From Nemorincola sp044225795 (lineage in GTDB: Bacteria > Bacteroidota > Bacteroidia > Chitinophagales > Chitinophagaceae): a DNA stretch of 64,000 bases. Each line of letters opens with the position of its first letter. Position 1 is the stretch's first letter. The stretch lies in contig JBGAIF010000010.1 in the NCBI GenBank assembly GCA_044225795.1, positions 1 to 64,000 on the forward strand, written 5' to 3'. A program made the position numbers and the translations under genes. Shown here in pieces: positions 7,591 to 16,057 of the stretch. The notes below the pieces were generated by a model that was given only the letters and a program-made list of their open reading frames with translations, searched no databases and had not been told where the DNA came from.

Positions 7591-7610
7591 TCACTACTAA
7601 ACACACACTT

Positions 7611-8219
7611 ATGAACACAAGGAACATAGCAGCAGCGCTGCTCTTAGCCGTAACCTCAACCGCTTCTGCCCAGACAAAGGGAGTGGAAGCCCCTGCAAAG
7701 CAGGTAGGTAATAATATCATAGCCATATCGCCCGTGCAGATCTCTGAGAATGGTGTTGCAGGCATTGGTATCAGTTACGAGCATATGCTCGATAAGGGTG
7801 GCATTGTTTCCGGTTACCTGCCGGTGATGATGGTGATGAACACTAATAGCGAGCAGCGCCTGGGTACGGGGGTACATAAGAACGACCCTATGTATTACAT
7901 TATGCCCGGCGTAAAAATTTACCCTACAGGCAGTCACGGATTGTTTCGCTATGCTATAGGGCCATCGCTGGTATATGCCACCGGCGAAAGAACCGACTGG
8001 AACTATACATCGTCGTCATCTTCTTCTTCAATTAAGACCAGTGAACATAGCCTGTTTGGCATAGAGCTGAACCAGTCTGTGAATATTTGTCCTACGCCAC
8101 ATCTTTACCTGGCCTCTGAGTTTGGCTTCGGGTTCACATACCTCAATCGTCTCGATGGGATCAACCAGACAACCGGTGCCCTGGTACAGTTCGCGTTCAA
8201 GGTAGGGTATAGGTTCTGA
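7611..8219 (+). CDS. Hypothetical outer-membrane protein (paralogue B)
   Basis: Starts at the ATG at 7611 with the signal peptide 'MNTRNIAAALLLAVTSTASA'. The mature part parallels the previous protein almost line by line: 'NGVAGIGISYEHMLDKGGIV', 'MYYIMPGVKIYPTGSHGLFRYAIGPSLV', 'NQSVNICPTPHLYLASEFGFGFTYLN' and the C-terminal 'VQFAFKVGYRF'. A Ser-rich loop marks where the two copies differ most. Only 20 bp separate the genes, so they are likely co-transcribed. Probable small outer-membrane barrel; no recognised family function. Confidence 0.75.
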   Translation: MNTRNIAAALLLAVTSTASAQTKGVEAPAKQVGNNIIAISPVQISENGVAGIGISYEHMLDKGGIVSGYLPVMMVMNTNSEQRLGTGVHKNDPMYYIMPGVKIYPTGSHGLFRYAIGPSLVYATGERTDWNYTSSSSSSSIKTSEHSLFGIELNQSVNICPTPHLYLASEFGFGFTYLNRLDGINQTTGALVQFAFKVGYRF

Positions 8220-8223
8220 CAGC

Positions 8224-8784
8224 TTACTGCAGCGGATTAGCCACCAGGTGAAAAGTAGAGTTGACGCGCAATGTCTCTCCTGATTCAGGCACGGCATTGA
8301 TGTGGGTCTCTACCCGGTAATACATGGAGTCCTCCAGGAAATAATCTTTCAGGTTCACGTCAGCGGCTGTGTTCAGGTTCAGCAGCTTCTGTCCCCTGGG
8401 AATATTGTTCTGATACGCCAGCAGCACCTCTCCGTGTTGTTTCCCGGAAACATAGACCTGCACATTATCCATGAAGTCAAAATTCTGCCGGGTATTACCT
8501 GCTATCTCTATGGATAGTGCGGCGAGGTCGAGAGAAACTATTTTTTCGGCTATCGTATTATACTGTGCCAGGTAAGCCTGCGAGTTGGTCGCCATAGCTA
8601 CCCTCGGTGTAGATAGCTGCGCACCGCCAAACGGTATGGGCAGACCGGCCGGTACACCGTTATACTTAGGTATCGCTATCTCCTGTGTGTAAGGTATGTT
8701 CACATTGATGTTAGCTATCTGCCTGATCTTGACGCAACCGGCCAACATTGCGATGGCTACGGCGGGAATGAGTAGTTTTTTCAT
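8224..8784 (-). CDS. Hypothetical lipoprotein
   Basis: 186 aa beginning 'MKKLLIPAVAIAMLAGC', a lipoprotein signal with lipobox LAGC (lipidated Cys at residue 17). The remainder looks like a beta-rich periplasmic or outer-membrane-anchored domain ('YVSGKQHGEVLLAYQNNIP', 'LRVNSTFHLVANPLQ'). It is convergent with the preceding paralogue pair (4 bp between stops). No family was recognised. Confidence 0.7.
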   Translation of the reverse strand: MKKLLIPAVAIAMLAGCVKIRQIANINVNIPYTQEIAIPKYNGVPAGLPIPFGGAQLSTPRVAMATNSQAYLAQYNTIAEKIVSLDLAALSIEIAGNTRQNFDFMDNVQVYVSGKQHGEVLLAYQNNIPRGQKLLNLNTAADVNLKDYFLEDSMYYRVETHINAVPESGETLRVNSTFHLVANPLQ

Positions 8785-8965
8785 ACAATTACCATTTTGG
8801 GTTCATCTACTCTACTACAAAAGCCATGCCAATATATACAAATCATTAACAAATAAAATAAAACATAATTAAAAAATGACCTTTCTTTGACTTGTGAAAC
8901 GGGTATGATCAATACTACTGCAGGTGGCTTTGTTTCATGGAGCGTTTTTGCAGGTGTTTTATCTG

Positions 8966-8973
8966 TAATTTTG
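8966..8973 (+). promoter_or_regulatory. -7 element (TAATTTTG) for mtaB
   Basis: TAATTTTG fits TAnnTTTG, 17 bp before the mtaB ATG. A TTTG at 8947-8950 lies upstream but with a short spacer. Confidence 0.4.
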
Positions 8974-8989
8974 CGCTCCGTTTACAGGA

Positions 8990-10270
8990 ATGAATAAAAC
9001 AGTAGCATTTCATACGTTAGGTTGCAAGCTCAACTACTCCGAGACATCGGCCCTCAGCCGTACGCTCGAAGCTGATGGCTTCGTGAAAAAGAACTTTGAT
9101 GATGAGGCCGACGTATATGTCATCAACACTTGCTCTGTGACCGAAAACGCCGATAAGGAGTGCCGTATGCTGGTACGCCGCATTCAGAAGCGCGCGCCGG
9201 GGGCAATGGTGGTGATAACCGGATGCTATGCCCAGTTGAAACCGCAGGAAATAGCGCAGATAGAAGGGGTGGACCTGGTGCTGGGAGCCGCGGAGAAATT
9301 CAACCTCTCAAAGCACCTGAAGGAAATAACCAAAGGCCCGGCAGATGGCGGCGGAGCAAAGATATGTTCCTGTGATATAGAAGAGGTGCAGGGATTCAAT
9401 AGCTCCTTTTCATTCAACGACCGCACACGGGCCTTTCTCAAAGTACAGGATGGCTGCGACTATAACTGCAGCTTTTGTACCATTCCGCTTGCGCGTGGCC
9501 ACAGCCGTAGTGACAGCATTGAAGGAGTATTGCACAACATGCGCGATCTCGCGTCCCGGGGCATCCGCGAGATAGTGCTTACCGGCATCAATCTCGGTGA
9601 CTTCGGCAAGGGCATTGATGGCGGTAAGACCCGCGAAAGTAGTTTCTATGAACTGGTGCAGGAGATGGACAAGGTGGAGGGCATTGACCGGATACGCATC
9701 TCATCCATAGAGCCCAACCTGCTCACCAACGAGATCATTGAGTTCGTTGCTCAGTCGCGCTTGTTCATGCCGCACTTTCATATTCCGTTGCAGAGTGGCA
9801 GCAACAAGATACTTGGTCTTATGCGCCGCCGCTACAAGCGCGAGTTGTATGCCGACAGGGTGGCTTACATCAAGTCACTCATGCCTCACTGCTGTATAGG
9901 AGTGGATGTCATTGTAGGTTTTCCCGGCGAGACCGATGATGATTTTCGGGAGACATTTGATTTCCTGCACATACTGGACGTGTCCTATCTGCATGTCTTC
10001 ACCTATTCAGAGCGTGATAATACCCTGGCCGCTGCCATGAAGCCTGTGGTGCCCGTACCTATCCGTAATGATCGCAACAAAGCATTGCGTAATCTCTCTT
10101 ATCAGAAAATGCAGTACTTCTCAGAGCAGCACCGTGGCGAAACACGCAAGGTGCTTTTTGAGAGTGCGGGTAAGAACGGGGAGATAGAAGGTTATACCGA
10201 CAATTACATCAAGATACAGACCGGCTACCGCAAAGAGCTGGAGCGCCGCCTCGTGGAGTGGGTGGTGTAG
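8990..10270 (+). CDS. mtaB: tRNA t6A37 methylthiotransferase MtaB
   Basis: 426 aa, a MiaB/RimO/MtaB-type methylthiotransferase. It converts t6A37 to ms2t6A in ANN-decoding tRNAs using two iron-sulfur clusters and SAM. The N-terminal UPF0004 domain has three conserved cysteines ('TLGCKLNYSE', 'VINTCSVTENAD', 'VITGCYAQ'). The radical SAM core has CxxxCxxC in 'DGCDYNCSFCTIPLARG' (about residues 154-161), followed by 'LTGINLGDFG' and 'HIPLQSGSNKILGLMRRRY'. The 'LGCKLNYSE' form favours MtaB over MiaB. The TRAM-like C-terminus is short. It is convergent with the following glycosyltransferase gene. Confidence 0.88.
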   Translation: MNKTVAFHTLGCKLNYSETSALSRTLEADGFVKKNFDDEADVYVINTCSVTENADKECRMLVRRIQKRAPGAMVVITGCYAQLKPQEIAQIEGVDLVLGAAEKFNLSKHLKEITKGPADGGGAKICSCDIEEVQGFNSSFSFNDRTRAFLKVQDGCDYNCSFCTIPLARGHSRSDSIEGVLHNMRDLASRGIREIVLTGINLGDFGKGIDGGKTRESSFYELVQEMDKVEGIDRIRISSIEPNLLTNEIIEFVAQSRLFMPHFHIPLQSGSNKILGLMRRRYKRELYADRVAYIKSLMPHCCIGVDVIVGFPGETDDDFRETFDFLHILDVSYLHVFTYSERDNTLAAAMKPVVPVPIRNDRNKALRNLSYQKMQYFSEQHRGETRKVLFESAGKNGEIEGYTDNYIKIQTGYRKELERRLVEWVV

Positions 10271-10278
10271 CCTGCTTG

Positions 10279-11148
10279 CTACGCTATATCCATGGCCATG
10301 TCTGCGAGGTTACAAAGCTGTGACTGGCTGATCAGGAACAGGATCAGCGCAGCAGCCCTGTTAGTGCGTGAGAAGAGCACCAGCCACGTTCCTTTCAGCC
10401 ATTTGTAGCGCAGGAAGAAGAAACGCAGCATTTTTACCAGTACGTTCTGCCGTTGCTTCCACGACACCTTTCCCGAACGTATCCTGCTGCCTTCGTGCTC
10501 ATCAGCATGTTCGAACAGGGAATCATATTTATCAAAGAACAGTCCCTTGCCTTTATTGTGCAGGAACGATATGGCCATGTAGTAGTCGGTCATGTCTCCA
10601 TGGATGCCTTCGCGGTACGTGCCGAACTTTTCTGTGAATCCTTTGCGCCTGATATTGGGAGTGTCGCTGAACTGGTAGAACTTGGTGTGGTACATATTCC
10701 AGAAGCTGTACACCATCTCTGAGAACCCCTTGCCGTACGGCTTCAGGTTGAATTTCATATCCTCTATGGCCCAGAACCGGATGTAGTCCACGCTCGCATC
10801 GCTGTTCATGATCTGCAAGGCATCGGCAAAGTGCTTCGGGAATATGTCGAAGGGTACAAAATCTTCCTGCAGGTATAAGGTATAGGGCGTATTGATCTCC
10901 CGCATTCCCTTGTTGATGCAGTTGCCATAGCCCTTATTCACCGGGGTGGTGATCAGCCGGAAACCGAATTCCTTTTGCATTTTCAGCACTTCGGCCATTT
11001 CCTCGGGGCGGCTGGCATCATCAGATACTACCGTATCTTCAAATGTGCAGCCAAGTCCCGCCAGCGACGACAACAGCCGTCGCAGCGACCTGCTGCGGTT
11101 GTAGTGCGTAACGAAGAGTGTAACGTCTTTAAAGAAAAAAGCAGACAT
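10279..11148 (-). CDS. Family 2-type glycosyltransferase
   Basis: 289 aa. It starts with a GT-A nucleotide-sugar fold: 'VTLFVTHYNRSRSLRRLLSSL', the DxD-like 'DTVVSDDASR' and 'NKGYGNCINKGMREINTPY', then the acidic 'YLQEDFVPF'. These place it in the GT2-like superfamily that adds sugars to polysaccharide or lipid-linked acceptors at the cytoplasmic membrane. The C-terminus is basic and hydrophobic and could be membrane-associated. It is encoded 12 bp downstream of the flippase on the same strand, so the pair probably belongs to one surface-polysaccharide operon. Confidence 0.8.
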   Translation of the reverse strand: MSAFFFKDVTLFVTHYNRSRSLRRLLSSLAGLGCTFEDTVVSDDASRPEEMAEVLKMQKEFGFRLITTPVNKGYGNCINKGMREINTPYTLYLQEDFVPFDIFPKHFADALQIMNSDASVDYIRFWAIEDMKFNLKPYGKGFSEMVYSFWNMYHTKFYQFSDTPNIRRKGFTEKFGTYREGIHGDMTDYYMAISFLHNKGKGLFFDKYDSLFEHADEHEGSRIRSGKVSWKQRQNVLVKMLRFFFLRYKWLKGTWLVLFSRTNRAAALILFLISQSQLCNLADMAMDIA

Positions 11149-11160
11149 GTTTGTGTGTGG

Positions 11161-12504
11161 TTATGTGTTCTTTTTGGCTACATTGTATTTTATAGAAACA
11201 AACGCAATGAACTCTTTATATCCTGTCTTAATGATACCCGGTATGGTGTGTGGTAGGTATTTACGGAGCTGTATATGACCATAAATAATAGCCGCCGCCG
11301 TTGCCGCATAATTGGCTATGATCACGCCGAACAGGCTCTCGAGCATATCTGTTGCAATGAATCCGACAACTATCTTCAGCGATACCACTATCACCATCTT
11401 TATCATGTTGGTGCGGGTGTGGTGGGTAATGTCTAATGCCAGCCCGTTGAACCTGTCAATAGGGTAAGATATGGACAGGATCATGATAAAGCGGTAGGCG
11501 TTTGCGGCAAGCGCTCCGCTGGCTCCGTCAAACTGGTGCCCGCCCAGTATCTGTATCACCACATTGGCCACAATGATGGCAAATACGGTAATAGGCACAA
11601 ACGCTACCGTGAGCATCCCCGAATATTTCCGGAACAGGTAGCCCACCTGGTGCTGGTTATCAGCATTGTAGGCTATGGCCATTTCAGACATGCCCGTAGT
11701 GGCAAACGACCTCAGTGGCAGTTCTATGAATGCCATCAGGCGCATGGCCAGGTTGTAGATGGCAACAGAAGCAGGCCCCAGCACAAAGTTCAGTATCCAT
11801 ATATCCGAGTTGCCGAGGAAGTTGGCAAAGAGGGTAGTGCCAAAGGTATATTTCCCGAAATGCAGTATCTCCATGATACACTCTCTGGAGCGTTTGGTGA
11901 TATACTGTATGCCCGACCTGTACCAGATGATCCCGATAAGGCTGGAGGTACAGTTGGTGATAAAGTTGTAGATCAGTACATTCTCCAGTGTGAAGTCGTG
12001 GAACAGGGCCAGCGCGACAAACGATAGTATGGTGCTGCAACTGTTGATCATCCGGAACCAGAACATTTTGGTATATTCCTCATCGGCCTGCAACCGCCAG
12101 AACACCACGTCGGCAGGCAATGAGGAGAGGAAGTTCAGGCCTACCCATTTTATACACACTATGGTTTCATAATTGGTAGTATAGGGTAGTACCAGCAACG
12201 CCCCGGCGTTAATGGCGAGCACTATGGCTGTCAGCGCTATGGCCAGGAACCAGATAGAGCCGAGAACCGTCTGTGCCCGCTCCTTTTGAGTGCCCGCGTA
12301 AAATTTTACCGCTGCCGTGGAGAGCAGCCCGTATCTGCCGGCTTCGCACATAGCTACCAGGCTCTGCGAGAAGTACCATATGCCCGATGCCGCAAGTGGA
12401 AGGTTATGATAAATAATATAAGCCATGCCAAACCCGATAACGGACGTGAACCCGTTGCCGAAAAGCACGATAAAATGTTTATTTAAGAATCTGTTCCTGC
12501 CCAA
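11161..12504 (-). CDS. Polysaccharide flippase (Wzx/MATE-like)
   Basis: 447 aa with about 12 hydrophobic segments. The start resembles oligosaccharide flippases ('HFIVLFGNGFTSVIGFGMAY'), and charged loops carry 'RLQADEEYTKMFWFRMI' and 'GPASVAIYNLAMRLMAFIEL', the last typical of the MOP/polysaccharide-biosynthesis family. Such proteins flip lipid-linked glycans across the inner membrane. It pairs with the downstream GT2-type gene. The gene faces away from the tRNA-Lys/island boundary. Confidence 0.8.
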   Translation of the reverse strand: MGRNRFLNKHFIVLFGNGFTSVIGFGMAYIIYHNLPLAASGIWYFSQSLVAMCEAGRYGLLSTAAVKFYAGTQKERAQTVLGSIWFLAIALTAIVLAINAGALLVLPYTTNYETIVCIKWVGLNFLSSLPADVVFWRLQADEEYTKMFWFRMINSCSTILSFVALALFHDFTLENVLIYNFITNCTSSLIGIIWYRSGIQYITKRSRECIMEILHFGKYTFGTTLFANFLGNSDIWILNFVLGPASVAIYNLAMRLMAFIELPLRSFATTGMSEMAIAYNADNQHQVGYLFRKYSGMLTVAFVPITVFAIIVANVVIQILGGHQFDGASGALAANAYRFIMILSISYPIDRFNGLALDITHHTRTNMIKMVIVVSLKIVVGFIATDMLESLFGVIIANYAATAAAIIYGHIQLRKYLPHTIPGIIKTGYKEFIAFVSIKYNVAKKNT

Positions 12505-12703
12505 AATGAACCCGTGGTTTGTCCTGAAAAATGAAAATTAATATAAATATCGTTGATAACACACCTGTTGCAATTAAAATAACAACAGGCTTACATGGCC
12601 GCCGCGCCGCAAAATTAGTGTTGCCGGCACTGCCCCGGACAGGTGTGGCAAAGAAAAATCTGAAATATTCACCGCGGGGTGATGGTAAAACCACTAAAAC
12701 AAT

Positions 12704-12711
12704 TATTTTTG
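12704..12711 (+). promoter_or_regulatory. -7 element (TATTTTTG) for tRNA-Lys
   Basis: TATTTTTG fits TAnnTTTG and ends 14 bp before the tRNA 5' end. No clear -33 TTTG is visible. Confidence 0.5.
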
Positions 12712-12725
12712 CACCCGCAATTACC

Positions 12726-12801
<76 letters not shown>

Positions 12802-12805
12802 AAGA

Positions 12806-12830
12806 CAAGGATTACATTTTGTAATCCTTG
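12806..12830 (+). terminator. Rho-independent-like terminator after tRNA-Lys
   Basis: CAAGGATTAC / GTAATCCTTG forms a 10-bp stem followed by TTTAGTTTTA. It lies just inside the island, so the island supplies a replacement terminator for the tRNA. Confidence 0.75.
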
Positions 12831-12932
12831 TTTAGTTTTACACAGCTTTACAATAAGTCGCTTATTTTCAGTTATTTATAACAGCGGGAACTTTTAGACG
12901 CTTCCTACCTTTACAAGGGTTGACATTTTGTT

Positions 12933-12956
12933 AATCGACTAAAAAATCGACTAAAA
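12933..12956. promoter_or_regulatory. Paired arm-type repeats at the left end
   Basis: AATCGACTAAA occurs twice, starting at 12933 and 12945, and the second copy runs into the integrase ATG. The same 12-bp-spaced pair is at 26837-26860 in the same orientation. They are likely recombinase arm-binding sites, and from their position probably also repress int. Confidence 0.65.
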
Positions 12957-14272
12957 TGTTACTCCCAATCAAGCCTATATGTGATGCCAAAAAGGCTCGC
13001 CGTGATGGCACAAGCATCGTATTCATTCAGTATTGTTACAGTTCTCAGAACCGAACTCTTATTGATACCGGTATCGCTATTCCTCCAAAGTACTGGATTG
13101 CTAAAACTCAAACTGTTGCAGGCACACTGCCGATTGAGTACGGCGTGGCAGAAACACTCAATGAACAGCTCTGTGCAGCATTTAGACGAGTAGAGGATTT
13201 AATCAGGTTGGCGGAAAAAGAACAAGTCGAATCAAAAGGCATGTTTGTGAAAAGAGCATTTGAGGCAGATGTTGCGGTTTCCCAGTTGAAGGGCACTAAA
13301 TCTACAATAGCGGGTTTATCACATACAGGTCATACGCAAAGCTTCTTTTTTGAACAGATGGATCAGTTCATAGTGTCCAAACAAAATCGAGTGACACCCG
13401 CTACAGTGACGATTCGAAAAGCACTAAAACGATATCTACAGGCATTCGAAGTGTATAGAAAAGAAGAAATAACATTCGAGTGTATCGACTACACGTTCTA
13501 CGAAGCATTTATAGACTACTTGACCTTTCAGCATGTTCATGAAAGACGGAAAGAGTTAATAGTTGGATTGAAAGTAAATACCATTGGGAAGATCATTAAG
13601 AAGTTCAGGTCATTTATTAAAGACCGAGCAAAACGAAAGGTTATCACGTCTGTAGACCTTTCCGAATTTATAGTACCTGAAGAAGAGACCGACGCAATAT
13701 ATCTTTCGTATGAGGAGGTTGAAAAGATATATACAACAGACCTATCGCAATATCCTCACTTAGTAGAGTATCGGAATCTATTTGTCCTGGCTTGTTTGAC
13801 TGGCCTACGCTTTAGTGATTTCTCTGTTCTAAAGCCAGAAGATTTAAGAAATAACAGGCTGTATAAGAAGCAAAATAAATCAGATAACTGGGTGGTTGTG
13901 CCATTGCGTCAAACGGCGAAGGATATATTTACAGAACAATTCAAGGATAAAATACCAGCGCTGACTAATTCTGAATTTAATCGACACATTAAGACTGTCG
14001 GAAAACTTGCAGGTATATCAATACCGATTACCTTCTCGTATAAAAAAGGAAGTCAAACTTTTGTCGAAACTCGAGAAAAGTATGATTGGATAACTACTCA
14101 TACAGCGCGGAGATCTTTTTGCACGTGCGAGTTTCTTGCTGGAACACCCGTCAAGCTAATCATGAAGATTTCAGGACATAAAAATGAAAAAGACTTTTAC
14201 CGGTACATCCGAATTACGCCTGAAGAAGCTGCAGGAAAAATTGAACGATTATGGCTAGAAAGAGGTCATTGA
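12956..14272 (+). CDS. Tyrosine recombinase (site-specific integrase)
   Basis: 438 aa, the Bacteroidota-type phage/ICE integrase with an N-terminal arm-binding domain (to about residue 110), a SAM-like core-binding domain ('FFFEQMDQFI', about 125-230) and a C-terminal catalytic domain. Catalytic residues are visible: Arg in 'CLTGLRFSDFSVL', His-x-x-Arg in 'TTHTARRSFCTCEFL', His in 'ISGHKNEKDFYRYI' and the nucleophile Tyr in 'YRYI'. It recombines attP with the tRNA-Lys 3' end. It is encoded just inside attL, and its start codon overlaps one arm-type repeat. The composition is AT-rich compared with the flanks. It appears intact. Confidence 0.92.
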   Translation: MLLPIKPICDAKKARRDGTSIVFIQYCYSSQNRTLIDTGIAIPPKYWIAKTQTVAGTLPIEYGVAETLNEQLCAAFRRVEDLIRLAEKEQVESKGMFVKRAFEADVAVSQLKGTKSTIAGLSHTGHTQSFFFEQMDQFIVSKQNRVTPATVTIRKALKRYLQAFEVYRKEEITFECIDYTFYEAFIDYLTFQHVHERRKELIVGLKVNTIGKIIKKFRSFIKDRAKRKVITSVDLSEFIVPEEETDAIYLSYEEVEKIYTTDLSQYPHLVEYRNLFVLACLTGLRFSDFSVLKPEDLRNNRLYKKQNKSDNWVVVPLRQTAKDIFTEQFKDKIPALTNSEFNRHIKTVGKLAGISIPITFSYKKGSQTFVETREKYDWITTHTARRSFCTCEFLAGTPVKLIMKISGHKNEKDFYRYIRITPEEAAGKIERLWLERGH

Positions 14273-14442
14273 GATAATATGGATATAAGCGTAGTTCCAT
14301 CTAGATTCGAAAAGAACATGAATATTACTGGAAATGAGTTAATTCGATTTTACTCGATTAATTTCAAGAACTTTTTTGAAAACAGCTTGATGTTACCTGA
14401 ATTACAATTCTTTACAAAGTAAGAGATTTCCTGCGGAGTATA

Positions 14443-15804
14443 TTAATTTTTATCAAATAATAAAATTCGCTGTAATATTTCAACTTTTTTCTTTTCATAA
14501 AACTCTGCCTCGTCCTTTGTTGCGGTCGGCTTCTCCGGATGTGCTGCTTTCCTACGAATTTCGTTAACCTTATCAATCCATTCAAGCCCATTACCGCCAC
14601 CTTCTTGAAATTTAAAAATAGGCAATAATTCCTTATTCTTTTTCACAATTTCTTTGTAATCTATTAGATCAAAATAGCTTTCTTTCGAGTGAGCACAATT
14701 TTCCTCGACCCACTTTTCATTGATCTTTTTAATTATTGCACCACTTAGAAAATCCGTTTTAAACCAATTTTCCTCTGAATGATCTCCGTTTTCTATGGCC
14801 TTAGATTTTAAGTGTTTAATTAAAAAAGGATTAATCGCTTGAATAAAGTCTTTGTTCGTATGATAAACTAGATCTCGGAATATTTCAGAATCGTGTTCTT
14901 TTTCTTTAGCAGAAAGAGTTCCATGGCTATTAAGAAATATTGGGCTAAATTGTTTTGATGCGTGCCAATAAATCGGAATTGCTTTACTGGGGCAATGTGA
15001 TTCAAATAGTACATTTATCGAATCTTTTGGAGTTTGATGTATGGTCTTTTTTACTTCCGCAAATACGAAACGACTTTCCTCCTTGTTTTCGAAAATTTCG
15101 GTAGTATCAATAAAGGGCTTTATTTTAGATTCCTCGATTTCCCTAAAATGAATTAATCTAAAGTTACTATACGAAGAAGTGGCTGTTATTAAATCAGCTT
15201 TTGCTTTTGTAGTTATTAGTAATACTAGAAGTTTTACCGGAACTTTATTTAATAAGGAATCCTGATTTAGAAACGTATTTAAATCAGTTGAAATTTCACT
15301 GTAATCATCAATAACACTTTCGATAATTACTATATCTTCACTCCCACTAATCCGCCACGCGTCTTTGTTTTCCGAAATGCTTTTTAGTGTTTTTGTTGAT
15401 CTGATATAGGTTAGTCTTTTAAAAGTAGCTACTAGTTCTTCATTTTCTTTAATGGTATTGTGGAAGGAATATAATTCAACACTTTCTCTATATGGTGTTT
15501 TAGCCCTTTCACTTAATGACAATTCGTGTTTAAAGAATATGCTTTTCTTTTCTTTGATAAAAAAATCAGAGATATCGCTCTTTGAAATATAATAAATTGA
15601 ATTTACTAAATTGAATATTCGTCTTTGGTCAAACGGTCCTCCAAATTGATTAAAATACTTAACAAAATCATTACTTTTAATTTTCTCTCCTTTGAACACT
15701 AGCCTTTCACTTATTCTTTGAATTTCAGCTGATTTTAAAGCATGCTCAGCTTCTAGTTGTCGCTCCTTTTGCAATGCTTCAAGATCTGATACACCTTCAA
15801 TCAT
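14443..15804 (-). CDS. Unknown protein with HEPN-like C-terminus, probably 5'-truncated
   Basis: The 453-aa reading frame begins at an ATG at 15804, but the same frame stays open for 57 more codons, to a stop at 15976-15978, with no ATG, GTG or TTG start. That upstream peptide ('EISGIVKIKPSLFEKWL...GPGRTL') reads like the end of an ATPase winged-helix region, so the gene has probably lost its 5' part. The C-terminus 'WIDKVNEIRRKAAHPEK' resembles the R-x(4-6)-H core of SWT1/HEPN domains found in defence or toxin proteins. It is very AT-rich. A role in phage defence is possible but unproven. Confidence 0.55.
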   Translation of the reverse strand: MIEGVSDLEALQKERQLEAEHALKSAEIQRISERLVFKGEKIKSNDFVKYFNQFGGPFDQRRIFNLVNSIYYISKSDISDFFIKEKKSIFFKHELSLSERAKTPYRESVELYSFHNTIKENEELVATFKRLTYIRSTKTLKSISENKDAWRISGSEDIVIIESVIDDYSEISTDLNTFLNQDSLLNKVPVKLLVLLITTKAKADLITATSSYSNFRLIHFREIEESKIKPFIDTTEIFENKEESRFVFAEVKKTIHQTPKDSINVLFESHCPSKAIPIYWHASKQFSPIFLNSHGTLSAKEKEHDSEIFRDLVYHTNKDFIQAINPFLIKHLKSKAIENGDHSEENWFKTDFLSGAIIKKINEKWVEENCAHSKESYFDLIDYKEIVKKNKELLPIFKFQEGGGNGLEWIDKVNEIRRKAAHPEKPTATKDEAEFYEKKKVEILQRILLFDKN

Positions 15805-16057
15805 TAATGTTCTTCCAGGACCGCACAGCCATTTTTCGAATAAACTTGGCTTTATTTTGACTATCCCCGAAATTTCTTCATAGAATATTTTTCTATTAAA
15901 AAATTCGGTTATGGTGTTTTCTACTTCGTAATTCTCAACAGTATACTCTACTACCAGGTCTGTCTTTTGCGATATTTAATAATATATTTAAAAATACTAC
16001 CTTAATGATTTGTAGAATTTATTAAATATACTTACCTTGTATTATATCTCTTCATCC

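Noticed and set aside
16037..16057. Upstream ATG for the island adhesin
   Set aside because: It adds 'MYYISSS' before a better signal peptide starting at 16058.
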